Shown here: positions 9,992-16,453 of the stretch, in pieces
How positions within the stretch are numbered: the stretch's first letter is position 1
Layout: every line of letters starts with the position of its first letter
Assembly (NCBI GenBank): GCA_020630145.1
Contig: JAHDBX010000003.1
Coordinates: 1 to 16,453 of the forward strand
DNA: 16,453 nucleotides
Direction of reading: 5' to 3'
Origin: Gammaproteobacteria bacterium
GTDB taxonomy: Bacteria > Pseudomonadota > Gammaproteobacteria > HTCC5015
Notes under the pieces: model-generated
The model's input: the letters and a program-made list of their open reading frames with translations, nothing else
Databases searched by the model: none
What the model was told of the DNA's origin: nothing
Translations under genes and position numbers: made by a program

Positions 9992-10576
9992 ATGGCCCTA
10001 TTAGAAATATTACATTTTCCTGACCCACGCTTACGTCGGATGTGTCAGCCCATTGATGATATTAATGATGATATTCGTGTGTTAGCGACTGATATGCTGG
10101 AAACGATGTATGAAGCACCCGGTATAGGCTTGGCTGCTGCGCAGGTAAATGTACAAAAACGTTTATTAGTGGTTGATGTATCAGAAGATAAGAATGAGCC
10201 CTTGGTATTTATTAACCCTGAAATTCTTGAAAAGAATGGTGTTGAAGTCATGCAAGAGGGCTGTTTGTCTGTACCTGGGTTTTATGAAGATGTTGAGCGT
10301 GCTGACTCCATTAAAGTTAAAGCTTTCGATCAGCATGGTAATGAATTTACTTTGGGTGCTGATGGCTTGTTGGCCGTTTGTATACAACATGAAATTGATC
10401 ACTTGGATGGCAAATTATTTGTAGATTATATTTCACCATTTAAGCGTCAGCGCATTAAAACTAAGCTGGAAAAACAAAAGCGCAAAGGTTTGTTAGAACA
10501 GCCGAGTGATCGTTTACAACGCTACCGAGACCAATCCTCATCTGATCCACTCGCTGATAAAGGTTCAAACGTTTAA
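9992..10576 (+). CDS. def: Peptide deformylase
   Basis: Def removes the formyl group from the N-terminal Met of nascent proteins at the ribosome exit. All three family motifs are present: GIGLAAAQ (44-51), EGCLS (89-93; C91 binds the metal) and QHEIDHLDG (132-140; H133 and H137 bind the metal and E134 is catalytic). The protein is 194 aa, about 25 longer than E. coli Def, through a charged C-terminal tail ([15 protein letters not shown] and onward). Such tails vary among type 1 enzymes. fmt starts 5 bp after its stop, giving the classical def–fmt pair that couples formylation with deformylation. No Shine-Dalgarno is visible before the ATG. Confidence 0.96.
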   Translation: MALLEILHFPDPRLRRMCQPIDDINDDIRVLATDMLETMYEAPGIGLAAAQVNVQKRLLVVDVSEDKNEPLVFINPEILEKNGVEVMQEGCLSVPGFYEDVERADSIKVKAFDQHGNEFTLGADGLLAVCIQHEIDHLDGKLFVDYISPFKRQRIKTKLEKQKRKGLLEQPSDRLQRYRDQSSSDPLADKGSNV

Positions 10577-10581
10577 ATACC

Positions 10582-11535
10582 ATGAATAGTTCGCCCTTAC
10601 GCGTTATCTATGCGGGTACGCCAGATTTTGCTGTGCCTGCTTTACAAAGCCTATTAGCATCTGAACATGACGTGCTTGCTGTTTATACGCAGCCAGATCG
10701 CCCTGCTGGACGCGGCAAAAAAATTCAAATGAGCCCAGTTAAACAAGCCGCATTAAGCGCTAATGTTGATGTGTTGCAGCCATTAAATTTTAAAGCTGAA
10801 GCAGATATGCTTGCGCTTGAAGCATATCAAGCAGATCTTATGGTGGTGGCAGCTTATGGCTTGATTTTGCCACAGCGTATTTTGGATGCGCCTACATTTG
10901 GTTGTTGGAATATTCATGCGTCATTGCTGCCGAGGTGGCGTGGAGCAGCGCCGATACAACGTGCAATTTTAGCGGGTGATGATGTAACGGGTGTTACCTT
11001 GATGCAAATGGCGGCTGGTTTGGATACTGGCGATATGTTGTTAAAGGCAGAAACGCCGATTAATGAATTTGATACAGCACAAAATGTACATGATAACTTG
11101 GCCGATATAGGTGCCGACTTGCTTATGCGGGGTATTGCCCAGTTGCAGCAAAATGATATTGTTGCGGAAAAGCAAAATGATGCTTTGGCTAATTATGCAC
11201 ATAAAATTAGTAAGCAAGATGCGCGTATCGATTGGAGCTTGTCAGCTGTAGAAATCGACCGGCATATTCGGGCATATTATGGCTGGCCAGTGGCTTTTAC
11301 GGCTTTGCATGATAAACCTAATGACAATATTAGGCTTTGGTCTGCATTAGTAGATAAGGGCCAAGCGCAAGCCGGCGAAATAGGTGAAATACTGACTTGT
11401 GATAAGCAAGGTATCCTCGTGCAAACAGGTGAAGGGCAAATTAATATACAAAGTTTGCAAATGGCGGGTGCGAAACGCTTAGATGCAAAAGCCTTTGTTA
11501 ATGCAAATAATTTAAGCGGTTTACGTTTTGTTTAA
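10582..11535 (+). CDS. fmt: Methionyl-tRNA formyltransferase
   Basis: Fmt formylates initiator Met-tRNA from 10-formyltetrahydrofolate. The catalytic triad is visible as N110, H112 and D148 in CWNIHASLLP and GLDTGDM, and the SLLPRWRGAAPI signature is at 114-125. The C-terminal domain that recognises the tRNA follows from about residue 205. The length of 317 aa is normal. It is 5 bp downstream of def. In E. coli and Pseudomonas rsmB follows fmt, but here a 103-bp gap leads straight to trkA. Confidence 0.97.
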   Translation: MNSSPLRVIYAGTPDFAVPALQSLLASEHDVLAVYTQPDRPAGRGKKIQMSPVKQAALSANVDVLQPLNFKAEADMLALEAYQADLMVVAAYGLILPQRILDAPTFGCWNIHASLLPRWRGAAPIQRAILAGDDVTGVTLMQMAAGLDTGDMLLKAETPINEFDTAQNVHDNLADIGADLLMRGIAQLQQNDIVAEKQNDALANYAHKISKQDARIDWSLSAVEIDRHIRAYYGWPVAFTALHDKPNDNIRLWSALVDKGQAQAGEIGEILTCDKQGILVQTGEGQINIQSLQMAGAKRLDAKAFVNANNLSGLRFV

Positions 11536-11585
11536 GCCATATCGGCATAATTTAGTTAAATTTTATCATTAAGTAAGTGACATCA

Positions 11586-11639
11586 ATGCAGATGGCTTCT
11601 ATTATGCGTAATATCAGAAAATATAGGCAAGAGCATTAA
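11586..11639 (+). other. Possible 17-codon leader ORF before trkA
   Basis: A short frame, MQMASIMRNIRKYRQEH, ends with TAA sharing its last A with the trkA start codon (TAATG). That arrangement would allow translational coupling of trkA. There is no convincing Shine-Dalgarno, the peptide resembles nothing I recognise, and it does not look like the end of RsmB. It may be chance. Confidence 0.2.
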
Positions 11640-13021
11640 TGAAAATCATCATTATAGGTGCAGACCATGTAGGTGCATCGATAGCGCGCATTCTAGAAGT
11701 AGAAGAAGGCAATGACATTACGATTGTCGATACTGAAGAGCGTAGAAAAGAACTGGATGATTTACAAAATAGTTTAAATATTAAAACGGTTGTTGGTGAG
11801 GTCTGCTACCCCAATGTACTGACCGAGGCCGGTGCGGATGATGCGGATATGTTAATTGCCTTAACCGCAGTTGATGAAATCAACATGTTAGCATGCCAAA
11901 TAGCCGCAACTATTTTCCATATCCCTACAAAAATTGCGCGCATACGCGCCAATGAATATTTGGCTCATACCGAGCTTTATAATCCTATACACCTACCCAT
12001 AGATGTGATTGTTAGTCCTGAACAAACAGTGACTAAGCATATTAAAAAACTCATTGAATACCCCGGCAGTTTTCAGGTTTTGGACTTTGCTAACGGCAAA
12101 GTAAAGTTAATAGCGATGGAAGTGTATGAGGGTAGCCCGCTTGACGGTCATACCTTGCGTACTTTGAAGCAGCATATTCCTAATGTTAAAGCAAAAGTCG
12201 TTGCTATTTACCGCCAAGATCGAGCAATTTTCCCCACTGGCGATACGGTTATTCAACCCGGTGATGATTTGTTTTTTCTAGCACCTAGCGGTGATATACG
12301 TGAAGTTATGAAGGAAATGCAGCCTGCGTATAAAAAAATGAAGCGTATTGTTATAGCGGGTGGTGGACATATTGGTAAGCGTTTGGCAGAGGCTTTAGAG
12401 GATAAATATCAAGTTAAGCTGATTGAGTATGATAGTAAGCGGGCGCAAAACTTATCTGAAACTTTGCATAACACTGTTGTGTTGCAAGGCGACGTTTCGG
12501 ATCAGGAACTCCTACGCGAAGAGAATATTGATCGCATTGATTTATTCTGTTCTGTGACCAATAACGATGAAGCCAATATTATTTCGACCATGCTGGCAAA
12601 GCGGATGGGTGCAGGTAGAGTGATGGCGATTGTTAATAACCCTGCTTATGCTGATTTAGTGGAAGGCCGTGAAATAGATACGGTGATTTCACCTCAGCAA
12701 ACGACTTTAGGTGCATTACTAACGCATATTCGCAGAGGGGATATTGAAGCGGTTTATTCATTGCGTAAAGGTGCAGCTGAAGCTTTGGAATTAACGGCGC
12801 ATGGCGATAGTAAAACGTCGAAGGTGGTTGGGCAAGCTGTCGATAAACTGCCTTTGCCACCTGGCAGTACAATTGGTGCTGTGGTGCGTGGCGATGAAGT
12901 GTTTGTGCTAGAAAAAGAAGTCATTGTGCAATCGGGTGACCATGTCATTATTTTTGTTTCTGATAAAAAGTATATTTCTCAAGTAGAAGCCTTGTTTCAG
13001 GTTTCGTTTGGGTTCATTTAA
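11639..13021 (+). CDS. trkA: Trk system potassium uptake protein TrkA
   Basis: TrkA is the peripheral, nucleotide-binding gating subunit of the Trk K+ transporter. The 460 residues form two tandem RCK_N/RCK_C units (E. coli 458). The second Rossmann unit has an intact glycine motif, AGGGHIG (240-246). The first reads GADHVG (7-12), with Asp at the second glycine, and the normally small-residue GxAS turn reads GEVC (53-56). NAD(H) binding in the first unit may therefore be altered. Other family blocks are AGADDADMLIALT, CQIAATIFHIPTKIARIR and NNDEANII. The ATG is preceded by an AGGCAAGAG stretch acting as a moderate ribosome-binding site. It lies upstream of trkH with a 10-bp gap, a likely operon. 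Confidence 0.96.
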   Translation: MKIIIIGADHVGASIARILEVEEGNDITIVDTEERRKELDDLQNSLNIKTVVGEVCYPNVLTEAGADDADMLIALTAVDEINMLACQIAATIFHIPTKIARIRANEYLAHTELYNPIHLPIDVIVSPEQTVTKHIKKLIEYPGSFQVLDFANGKVKLIAMEVYEGSPLDGHTLRTLKQHIPNVKAKVVAIYRQDRAIFPTGDTVIQPGDDLFFLAPSGDIREVMKEMQPAYKKMKRIVIAGGGHIGKRLAEALEDKYQVKLIEYDSKRAQNLSETLHNTVVLQGDVSDQELLREENIDRIDLFCSVTNNDEANIISTMLAKRMGAGRVMAIVNNPAYADLVEGREIDTVISPQQTTLGALLTHIRRGDIEAVYSLRKGAAEALELTAHGDSKTSKVVGQAVDKLPLPPGSTIGAVVRGDEVFVLEKEVIVQSGDHVIIFVSDKKYISQVEALFQVSFGFI

Positions 13022-13031
13022 GAGTTTAGCT

Positions 13032-14483
13032 ATGCAATTTCTTACCGTTCAACGTTTGTTTGGCTTACTTTTATTATTGTTTAGCTTGTGCATGTTGGTG
13101 CCTTTGCCGGTTGTATGGATATATGGGGAAAACACAGGTAGTGCTTTTTGGTTAGCGGCTTTTGTTACATCAGCAATGGGTTTTTTATTATGGTTTCCAG
13201 CACGACATAAACGTGCAGAGTTACGTACGCGCGATGGCTTTGTACTTGTCGTCGCATTCTGGGCATTGTTTGGTGTGGTGGGAGCGCTGCCGCTATGGTT
13301 TATGCAAGCACCTTCATTAAGTTTGACAGATGCTATTTTTGAATCTATTTCAGGCCTGTCTACCACGGGTGCAACTATCATCACTGGTCTTGATGATTTG
13401 CCGCGTTCAATTTTATTTTATCGCCAGTTCTTGCAGTGGATCGGTGGTATGGGGATTGTTGTTTTAGCTGTTGCCGTCTTGCCTTTGTTGGGCGTAGGTG
13501 GTATGCAGTTGTATCGAGCTGAAACGCCGGGGCCAATGAAGGACGCGAAGTTAACACCGCGTATAGAAGATACGGCTCGAGCGCTATGGTTTATTTATGT
13601 AAGTTTAACGATTGCCTGTGCATTGTTTTATTGGGCTGCGGGTATGGAATTGTTTGATGCTGTTGGGCACAGTTTTTCAACTATTGCGATTGGTGGCTTT
13701 TCTACGCATGATGCAAGTATAGGTTTCTATGATAATGCGTGGATAGAAGCTATTGCTATTATCTTTATGTTGCTAGCGGGCATGAACTTTAGTTTGCACT
13801 TTATGGCCTTTCGTTCCGCCTCGTTAAAATCGTATAGTTATGATGAAGAGTTACGCTTTTATTTATTCGTTATTATCATCGTCGCTATAATTGTTGTGGC
13901 CTATTTGTTTTGGCATAACATTTATGACACGACTGCTGAAACGCTGCGGCATGGTCTATTTCAAACGGTATCTATTGCGACCACAACGGGCTTTGCTACA
14001 ACTGACTTTAGTATGTGGCCATTCTTATTGCCGGTACTACTTATTTTTACGAGCTTTATTGGTGGTTGTTCAGGTTCGGTCGGTGGCGGTATAAAGGCGG
14101 TGCGTGTTTTGCTACTATTTAAACAGGGTTTTCGTGAGTTAAACCGTTTGGTTCACCCCCGTGCAATGATTACTGTAAAGATAGGTAGAAAGCCTTTGTC
14201 TGGCAGGGTGATAAATGCTGTCTGGGGGTTTTTCTCTGCCTATGTGGGTATATTTGTCATCGTTATGTTGCTGTTATTAGCCTTTGGTCATGATCAAGTC
14301 ACGGCTTTTTCAGCGGTGGCTGCATGCTTAAATAACTTGGGTCCAGGTTTGGGTGAAGTAGCCGCTAATTATTCGAGCCTTGATGATCCTTCGAAATGGG
14401 TATTGTGTTTCGCAATGCTGCTGGGGCGTTTAGAGATTTTTACTTTATTGGTATTGTTTACGCCAGCTTTTTGGAAGGCATAA
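13032..14483 (+). CDS. trkH: Trk potassium transporter membrane subunit TrkH
   Basis: TrkH is the inner-membrane K+-conducting subunit gated by TrkA. It is very hydrophobic, with four M1-P-M2 repeats. The four pore loops are visible as GLSTTGA (108-114), STIAIGGFST (216-225), ATTTGFATT (316-324) and CLNNLGPG (432-439). Each supplies one filter glycine. From ATG 13032 the protein is 483 aa, the E. coli TrkH length. A TTG at 13008 in the same frame would overlap trkA, but ATG lies 10 bp after the trkA stop with AAGAG just before it. The GCSGSVGGGIKAVR segment after the third repeat is typical of the family. A terminator hairpin follows 22 bp after the stop. Confidence 0.96.
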   Translation: MQFLTVQRLFGLLLLLFSLCMLVPLPVVWIYGENTGSAFWLAAFVTSAMGFLLWFPARHKRAELRTRDGFVLVVAFWALFGVVGALPLWFMQAPSLSLTDAIFESISGLSTTGATIITGLDDLPRSILFYRQFLQWIGGMGIVVLAVAVLPLLGVGGMQLYRAETPGPMKDAKLTPRIEDTARALWFIYVSLTIACALFYWAAGMELFDAVGHSFSTIAIGGFSTHDASIGFYDNAWIEAIAIIFMLLAGMNFSLHFMAFRSASLKSYSYDEELRFYLFVIIIVAIIVVAYLFWHNIYDTTAETLRHGLFQTVSIATTTGFATTDFSMWPFLLPVLLIFTSFIGGCSGSVGGGIKAVRVLLLFKQGFRELNRLVHPRAMITVKIGRKPLSGRVINAVWGFFSAYVGIFVIVMLLLLAFGHDQVTAFSAVAACLNNLGPGLGEVAANYSSLDDPSKWVLCFAMLLGRLEIFTLLVLFTPAFWKA

Positions 14484-14504
14484 TAAGTGTTAGAGCTATA
14501 AAGT

Positions 14505-14541
14505 AAAAAGGCCTCTTCAACTTCATGTAAAAGAGGCCTTT
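14505..14541 (-). terminator. Intrinsic terminator between trkH and the small RNA
   Basis: An 11-bp perfect stem, AAAGGCCTCTT (14507-14517) with AAGAGGCCTTT (14531-14541), encloses a 13-nt loop. On the minus strand the stem is followed by TTTTTACTTT (five T from 14509 to 14505), a good Rho-independent signal for the small RNA. On the plus strand only TTT follows, so it may also stop trkH transcripts, less strongly. Confidence 0.85.
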
Positions 14542-14676
14542 CGTAGTACCGTCCTGGCTGTCTTAGGTGATGATGAGCAATGTTCGAATTTATCGAATCA
14601 TCCTGCTCGGTACGCCTAATTCCTTAAGGCGTTGCTTCCTTTCGCGGCATCCTTGCTTAAGTCCTTTTTCGATTGG
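14505..14676 (-). ncRNA. CsrB/RsmY/RsmZ-type CsrA(RsmA)-sequestering small RNA
   Basis: Read on the minus strand this intergenic stretch has six GGA motifs in about 115 nt, at plus-strand positions 14662, 14650, 14637, 14621, 14601 and 14552. Their contexts are AAGGAC, AAGGATG, AAGGAAG, AAGGAAT, CAGGATG and CAGGACG; the last two match the CsrB repeat CAGGA(U/C/A)G exactly. Several GGA lie in predicted loops: GCA-AGGA-TGC, GCG...AAAGGAAGC...CGC, and CGCCT-TAAGGAATT-AGGCG. The RNA ends in a strong intrinsic terminator, and no protein frame covers it. Upstream is a GacA-type palindrome at the expected distance. Such RNAs titrate CsrA/RsmA and so release translation of target mRNAs under control of the GacS/GacA (BarA/UvrY) two-component system. 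The 5' end (about 14676) is inferred from a weak -10. I infer the family from motifs and architecture, not from an alignment. Confidence 0.78.
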
Positions 14677-14682
14677 TAGAAT

Positions 14683-14688
14683 CTCATA
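14683..14688 (-). promoter_or_regulatory. Likely -10 element of the small RNA
   Basis: On the minus strand TATGAG lies about 7 bp upstream of a plausible start near 14676. The facing -35 region (GTAAGT) is poor, as expected for an activator-dependent promoter. An alternative -10 slightly downstream (GATTCT) would shift the start to about 14670. Confidence 0.35.
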
Positions 14689-14725
14689 AAATAAAAAGCT
14701 GAAATACTTACATAGGCGTAATAAT

Positions 14726-14745
14726 TTGTAGGATGTTACCTACAA
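14726..14745. promoter_or_regulatory. GacA/UvrY-type upstream activating palindrome
   Basis: TTGTAGGATGTTACCTACAA is a dyad with perfect 7-bp arms around 6 bp. It follows the TGTAAG-N6-CTTACA form known upstream of rsmX/Y/Z and csrB, with G in place of A at arm position 5 on both sides, so symmetry is kept. Its centre is about 60 bp upstream of the inferred small-RNA start, the position seen for GacA boxes in Pseudomonas. A further half-site, TGTAAG on the minus strand (14707-14712), lies between it and the -10. It could also influence dtd on the other side. Confidence 0.68.
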
Positions 14746-14757
14746 TATGTATACAGC

Positions 14758-14786
14758 TTGTACACATGTTATCCACAGCGCATACT
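14758..14786 (+). promoter_or_regulatory. Candidate dtd promoter containing a DnaA-box match
   Basis: TTGTAC (14758-14763) and CATACT (14781-14786) are 17 bp apart. The spacer holds TTATCCACA (14769-14777), an exact DnaA-box match. An inverted repeat CCACAG-N6-CTGTGG (14773-14790) overlaps the -10. If both are used, a protein bound to the box would block this promoter. The hexamers are only fair, so this is tentative. Confidence 0.3.
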
Positions 14787-14820
14787 GTGGCCTATTAATC
14801 TCACCAAAACAGGCATAGAA

Positions 14821-15258
14821 GTGAATTGTTTGCTACAACGCGTCTTAAATGCAAGGGTCGAAGTATCGGCTAATATTGTTGGTCAAATTGAATCCGGTTT
14901 ATTAGTTTTTGTTGGTATCGAACAACAAGATGACAAGCACATTGTAAAGAAAATGGCGGAGAAAATCATTGCTTATCGACTATTTGCTGACGAAAATCAC
15001 AAAATGAACTTAAATGTACAAGAAGCGCAAGGTGACATCTTACTTGTTTCACAATTTACCTTAGCGGCTAATACCCGTAAGGGGATGCGACCAAGCTTTT
15101 CGACCGCAGCCAAGCCCGAGATTAGTGAGCCATTATTTATGCAACTATCTGAAATGATTACAACTTTATACAAGCCGCCGCAAATGGGCGTGTTTGGTGC
15201 GGATATGCAAGTTAGTTTGTGCAATGATGGGCCAGTGAGCTTTGTATTGAGCTTATAA
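14821..15258 (+). CDS. dtd: D-aminoacyl-tRNA deacylase
   Basis: Dtd hydrolyses D-amino acids (and glycine mischarged on tRNA-Ala) from tRNA, a proofreading step in the cytoplasm. The SQFTLAA motif (77-83), GMRPSFS (88-94) and the Gly-cis-Pro motif in NDGPVSF (GP at 137-138) are all present. I chose GTG at 14821, giving 145 aa, the exact E. coli length, with the family N-terminus xxCLLQRVLNARVEV. An in-frame ATG 63 bp upstream (14758) would add 21 residues lacking homology and would fall in the promoter region. AGG about 9 nt upstream of the GTG serves as a weak ribosome-binding site. It stands alone between the small-RNA promoter region and the his genes. Confidence 0.94.
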   Translation: MNCLLQRVLNARVEVSANIVGQIESGLLVFVGIEQQDDKHIVKKMAEKIIAYRLFADENHKMNLNVQEAQGDILLVSQFTLAANTRKGMRPSFSTAAKPEISEPLFMQLSEMITTLYKPPQMGVFGADMQVSLCNDGPVSFVLSL

Positions 15259-15271
15259 ATAGTGAGAAACC

Positions 15272-15300
15272 TTGTTATTCGCTCTCCACATTGGGATAAT
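15272..15300 (+). promoter_or_regulatory. Sigma-70 promoter of the hisB operon
   Basis: TTGTTA (15272-15277) and GATAAT (15295-15300) are separated by exactly 17 bp, a good match to the consensus. Transcription would start near 15307, leaving a leader of about 36 nt before hisB. I see no leader peptide with a histidine run, so classical his attenuation is not evident. Confidence 0.55.
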
Positions 15301-15342
15301 ACGCCCTAAATTTATGATACGCATATGCGCTTTGGAGTAAAA

Positions 15343-15936
15343 ATGTCTAACCGTAAAGCGGTTGTTAACCGTGATACATCAGAAACACAAATTCAAGTTA
15401 GTATAGATTTGGATGGTAGTGGTAAAGTTAATTTTGATACAGGTGTTCACTTCTTAGACCATATGCTCGATCAAATTGCTCGACACGGTTTGATCGATAT
15501 CGATGTAAAAGCGAAAGGCGATTTACACATTGATAATCACCACACCGTTGAAGATATTGGTATTACGCTAGGACAAGCTTTTGCTAAGGCGCTTGCAGAT
15601 AAACGCGGTATTCGTCGTTATGGTCATGCATATGTACCACTTGATGAAGCTTTATCACGCGTAGTTATTGATTTTTCAGGCCGCCCAGGTTTATTTTACC
15701 GAGTTGAATATACGCGCTCGATGATTGGCGATTTTGATGTCGACTTATTTGGTGAGTTTTTCCAAGGCTTTACTAACCACGCGATGGTAACTTTGCATAT
15801 TGATAATATGCATGGAAAAAATTCACACCATATTGCTGAAACAATATTTAAAGCATTTGGGCGTGCTGTGCGCATGGCGATTGAGCCAGATCCGCGTATG
15901 GGTGACCAAATGCCATCGACAAAAGGCAGCTTATAA
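15343..15936 (+). CDS. hisB: Imidazoleglycerol-phosphate dehydratase
   Basis: HisB dehydrates imidazole-glycerol phosphate to imidazole-acetol phosphate, the sixth step of histidine synthesis. This is the monofunctional form, without the histidinol-phosphatase domain fused in E. coli. Metal-binding repeats are seen as [13 protein letters not shown] (from 37), [10 protein letters not shown] (65-74) and [12 protein letters not shown] (from 161). I chose the ATG at 15343 (197 aa, the Pseudomonas length) because GGAG lies 5 nt upstream. The in-frame ATG at 15325 would place this ribosome-binding site inside the gene. hisH follows after 13 bp, the usual hisB–hisH order. Confidence 0.96.
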   Translation: MSNRKAVVNRDTSETQIQVSIDLDGSGKVNFDTGVHFLDHMLDQIARHGLIDIDVKAKGDLHIDNHHTVEDIGITLGQAFAKALADKRGIRRYGHAYVPLDEALSRVVIDFSGRPGLFYRVEYTRSMIGDFDVDLFGEFFQGFTNHAMVTLHIDNMHGKNSHHIAETIFKAFGRAVRMAIEPDPRMGDQMPSTKGSL

Positions 15937-15949
15937 AGCCCGGTTTTTT

Positions 15950-16453
15950 ATGCAAACAATCGCTGTTATTGATTATGGTATGGGCAACCTTCGCTCGGTT
16001 GCTAAAGCGCTAGAGTGCGTGTCCAGCGCTGATCAGAAAATTATAGTTACCCAAGATAAGGCTTTGATTCAAGGAGCTGATCGAATTGTTTTTCCTGGTC
16101 AGGGTGCCGGGCGTGCCTGTATGCAAGCTTTGCAAGAGCATGATTTGCTCGATTTGATAAAAGACGCATGCAAAAATAAGCCTGTGCTTGGTATCTGTAT
16201 GGGTTTACAAGTGCTTATGGAGGCCACGGAAGAAAATGGTGGCGTTGATTGCTTGGGTTGGTTTGATGGCGACGTTAAAGCATTTGCTAATACGTTTACA
16301 AATCAAGGTTTAGCCACAAAAGACCTAAAAATCCCTCATATGGGCTGGAATCGGGTTAAACAAGCCCAGAATCACCCGCTTTGGCGCGATATTGAGGACG
16401 ATAGCTACTTTTATTTCGTTCATAGTTACTATGTAAGCACCCAAAACGAACAC
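15950..16453 (+). CDS. hisH: Imidazole glycerol phosphate synthase, glutaminase subunit (cut by window edge)
   Basis: I translated this edge gene by hand: 168 codons from ATG 15950 stay open to the end. HisH hydrolyses glutamine and passes ammonia to HisF for closure of the imidazole ring. The N-terminus IAVIDYGMGNLRSV is typical, PGQGA (49-53) forms the oxyanion region, and the nucleophile is C83 in GICMGLQVLME. IPHMGWN and FYFVHSYYV follow. The catalytic His-Pro-Glu motif near the C-terminus lies beyond the window. No Shine-Dalgarno is visible in the 13-bp hisB–hisH gap, so it probably depends on coupling to hisB. Confidence 0.95.
   Translation, partial: MQTIAVIDYGMGNLRSVAKALECVSSADQKIIVTQDKALIQGADRIVFPGQGAGRACMQALQEHDLLDLIKDACKNKPVLGICMGLQVLMEATEENGGVDCLGWFDGDVKAFANTFTNQGLATKDLKIPHMGWNRVKQAQNHPLWRDIEDDSYFYFVHSYYVSTQNEH

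Noticed and set aside
13008..13031. TTG at 13008 as the trkH start
   Set aside because: It overlaps trkA and adds eight residues, while ATG 13032 gives the usual length of 483 aa.
14542..14676. Plus-strand riboswitch or leader RNA for dtd
   Set aside because: The GGA motifs, U-tract and activator palindrome all make sense only on the minus strand, and dtd has a closer candidate promoter.
14740..14757. LexA (SOS) box near TATACAG upstream of dtd
   Set aside because: Only one half resembles CTGT-N8-ACAG, and the facing half does not match.
14758..14820. ATG at 14758 as the dtd start
   Set aside because: The 21 extra residues have no family counterpart, and GTG 14821 gives the standard 145-aa protein.

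Overview
The window is ordinary chromosomal DNA of an aerobic gammaproteobacterium of moderately low GC. The block LysM lipoprotein–dprA–tsaC–hemF–aroE divergent from def–fmt–trkA–trkH matches the Pseudomonas-type neighbourhood. HemB is the cysteine-free, magnesium-type enzyme common in pseudomonads and relatives. A Cellvibrionales- or Oceanospirillales-like marine bacterium would fit, but that placement is inference.

Left half (1-9808) is read mostly leftwards. Going leftwards from the divergent region near 9.9 kb: a LysM lipoprotein, dprA (DNA uptake and recombination), topA (topoisomerase I) and tsaC (t6A tRNA modification), then hemF, then hemB–aroE and a truncated BLUF-like gene. Two rightward genes interrupt this order: a secreted protein of unknown function (3694-4356) and a PilZ protein (2230-2622). 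The PilZ stop codon overlaps the hemF stop codon.

Right half (9992-16453) is read rightwards. def and fmt handle the formyl group of initiator Met-tRNA and of new proteins. trkA and trkH form the Trk potassium uptake system. dtd, hisB and a truncated hisH follow. rsmB, normally between fmt and trkA, is absent; only 103 bp separate them.

The most interesting element is the 337-bp stretch between trkH and dtd. On the minus strand it reads as a CsrB/RsmY/RsmZ-type small RNA of about 170 nt. It has six GGA motifs, several in predicted hairpin loops, and ends in a strong intrinsic terminator. About 60 bp upstream of the likely start lies a palindrome, TTGTAGG-N6-CCTACAA, of the form bound by the GacA/UvrY response regulator. 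This predicts a Gac/Rsm (BarA/UvrY-Csr) circuit. Other unusual signals are a perfect 17-bp inverted repeat in the first codons of dprA next to a DnaA-box match over its start codon, a second DnaA-box match upstream of dtd, a degenerate nucleotide-binding motif in TrkA, and a BLUF-like domain lacking the usual photocycle residues.
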